From assembly GCA_037355855.1 (NCBI GenBank), contig CM074765.1, forward strand, positions 868,001 to 932,000: a DNA stretch of 64,000 nucleotides. The letters are read 5' to 3'. The notes below the pieces were generated by a model. That model was given only the letters and a program-made list of their open reading frames with translations, had not been told where the DNA came from and ran no database searches. Below, piece by piece: positions 63,960 through 64,000 of the stretch. The DNA is from Pseudo-nitzschia pungens. Lineage: Eukaryota; Bacillariophyta; Bacillariophyceae; Bacillariales; Bacillariaceae. Position 1 is the stretch's first letter, and every line of letters starts with the position of its first letter. Both the position numbers and the translations under genes were made by a program.

Positions 63960-64000
63960 ATGACGACGGCACAAACTATGGTCCGGCCTCCTCCTCCCCC
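63960..64000 (+). CDS. Possible start of a gene running out of the window
   Basis: An ATG at 63960 opens a frame reading Met-Thr-Thr-Ala-Gln-Thr-Met-Val-Arg followed by Pro residues to the last base. An A-rich context (AACAACATG) and a 5-prime-leader-like upstream region support it. Only 13 codons are visible, so the product cannot be named. Confidence 0.3.
   Translation, partial: MTTAQTMVRPPPP

Overview
This is nuclear DNA from a diatom, most likely a raphid pennate. The clearest sign is an intact silicic acid transporter (SIT) at 20992-22641 with two EGxQ/GRQ motif pairs. The genes are eukaryotic: scattered on both strands, mostly intron-free or with one or two short introns (113-230 bp), and they include PP1, UTP13/TBL3, CTF8, NBP35, JMJD7-like, AlkB, HIR/SPFH, Hsp20 and cyclophilin. 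GC-rich coding blocks alternate with AT-richer spacers.

Layout. 1-6 kb: a Cys-rich protein cut by the window edge, an unknown multi-pass membrane protein (-), and a twin-ATPase ABC protein of the ModF/PhrA type (+). 6.7-9.5 kb: a Golgi-type GlcNAc transferase (+) and a small flavodoxin-domain protein (-). 10.6-15.6 kb: PP1 catalytic subunit (-, one intron), a small coiled-coil protein (-) and a methyltransferase (+). 15.8-17.8 kb: decayed coding sequence (-). 18.4-22.6 kb: a repeat island, then the SIT gene standing alone. 24.5-30.1 kb: membrane-anchored cyclophilin (+), amino-acid transporter (-), CRAL-TRIO protein (+). 30-32 kb: repeat island. 32.5-43.3 kb: a 1707-residue disordered protein (+), a long hairpin, AlkB-like dioxygenase (-), a coiled-coil repeat protein (+) and a small duplicated-domain basic protein (-). 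44-47 kb: repeat island and Hsp20 (+). 47.4-60.4 kb: UTP13 (+), HIR protein (-), JMJD7-like hydroxylase (+), an unknown protein (-), CTF8 (+) and NBP35 (+). 60.4-64 kb is almost gene-free, with a possible new gene starting at the right edge. No operon-like or pathway grouping is visible; these look like independent housekeeping and lineage-specific genes.

The most unusual signal is that several conserved genes (UTP13, the CRAL-TRIO protein, the amino-acid transporter, the ModF-like ATPase, probably the cyclophilin) can only be read through if one nucleotide is skipped at each of many sites, and wherever direction can be judged it is +1. Single-base over-calls in the assembly are the simplest explanation, but the bias is strong enough to test with RNA reads. 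Other points of interest are a 27-bp-arm hairpin between two convergent genes, families of ACTAGT-rich islands and TACGGTA/GTAAGGTTTAC-type words that fill the spacers, an NBP35 without its CPxC motif, and a 48-residue coiled-coil repeat.
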